Positions 13,403 through 13,655 of a stretch of 13,655 bases of DNA are shown here, piece after piece. Under the pieces are notes generated by a model that was not told the origin of the DNA, made no database searches, and was given only the letters and a program-made list of their open reading frames with translations. The stretch is taken from contig CANJIC010000028.1 in the NCBI GenBank assembly GCA_947474205.1, positions 1 through 13,655 of the forward strand, read 5' to 3'. The DNA is from Planctomycetaceae bacterium (GTDB lineage Bacteria; Planctomycetota; Phycisphaerae; Phycisphaerales; SM1A02). Position numbers and translations under genes: made by a program. Every line of letters starts with the position of its first letter. The stretch's first letter is position 1.

Positions 13403-13448
13403 AGTTGTCTGAGCGACTGGTGCCACCCTTTCTGCAAAGCGTTTCACT
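13403..13448. repeat. Half copy of the palindromic element with 59-bp repeat head
   Basis: GAGTTGTCTGAGCGACTGG followed by TGCCACCCTTTCTGCAAAGC and GTTTCAC matches the reverse complement of 11158-11205 with few differences. It is thus the right half of copy A plus the start of the 59-bp unit, in opposite orientation. The core GAGTTGTCTGAGCG appears once more at 13501-13514 and GCAAAGCGTTTCA at 13547-13559. Confidence 0.8.
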
Positions 13449-13535
13449 TTCTGGCCCCCGTTGCTTGACCCACCCTTGGCAACCTTATTTAAGAAGCGTG
13501 AGTTGTCTGAGCGCCACGCTCGCATGCATTCATTT

Positions 13536-13655
13536 TTAAAATCGCGCAAAGCGTTTCAGCCGAGTTGTCATGGGCAGTTCAAACCATGCGTAAATAGCTA
13601 GGCACAACAGCGGTGAAATCACAATGCATGCAGCAAGCGCAAGCGTGGGTTGCGC
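13536..13655 (-). CDS. C-terminal fragment of a membrane protein, possibly acyltransferase-3-like
   Basis: On the minus strand an open frame enters from the window end and stops at TAA (13538-13536), giving 39 residues. It starts with a hydrophobic helix (LALAACIVISPLLCLAIYAW), followed by FELPMTTRLKRFARF. An aromatic residue, Glu, Pro and then basic residues after the last membrane helix is the usual C-terminal ending of acyltransferase-3 (OafA-type) O-acyltransferases that modify surface sugars. The fragment is too short to prove the family; another multi-span membrane protein is possible. It is convergent with the secreted FGE gene. Its last codons overlap a short copy of the repeat arm GCAAAGCGTTTCA, so the repeat may have reached the gene's 3' end. 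Confidence 0.5.
   Translation of the reverse strand, partial: AQPTLALAACIVISPLLCLAIYAWFELPMTTRLKRFARF

Overview
The window looks like chromosomal DNA of an uncultured planctomycete, most likely class Phycisphaerae. The reasons are three secreted proteins with PEP-CTERM-like tails that end in arginine-rich clusters, a secreted protein with planctomycete-style CPADLNADG dockerin-like repeats, and a 1525-residue fusion of Ser/Thr kinase, STAND NTPase and FGE-like domain. The taxonomic call is inference from protein style; no marker RNA gene is present.

Layout. 1-2115 is a plus-strand housekeeping block: the 3' end of a DNA polymerase III delta'-like gene, a CYTH/triphosphate tunnel metalloenzyme, the ATP synthase epsilon subunit (atpC) and the segregation/condensation protein scpB. 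2256-5053 is an envelope/secretome block: two minus-strand PEP-CTERM-like genes closed by a rho-independent terminator, and a third such gene diverging from them across a 530-bp control region with a good sigma-70 promoter. 5235-6260 (minus) is a DusB-like tRNA-dihydrouridine synthase. 6371-10948 is the giant kinase/STAND/FGE gene. 10949-11640 is repeat-rich non-coding DNA. 11641-13035 is a secreted dockerin-like/IPT/FGE-fold protein. 13036-13535 is again hairpin- and repeat-rich. The last 120 bases hold the 3' end of a minus-strand membrane protein gene.

The most interesting part is 10949-13535. The secreted FGE-fold gene ends in about 120 bp that look like the variable region of a diversity-generating retroelement (DGR). 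There is an abrupt rise in GC3, a run of NNC codons where a template would have AAC, an invariant GC-rich end encoding GFRVAR, and hairpins downstream. No template repeat or reverse transcriptase lies inside the window, so this is a prediction. The gene is bracketed by two inverted copies of a roughly 95-bp palindromic element. The copies differ by compensatory changes in their stems, and one has 18-bp terminal inverted repeats and an apparent 5-bp target duplication. The kinase gene next door ends in the same FGE-like fold without DGR-like codon features, so two neighbours share one fold: one a cytoplasm-to-envelope signalling protein, the other a secreted, possibly hypervariable binder.
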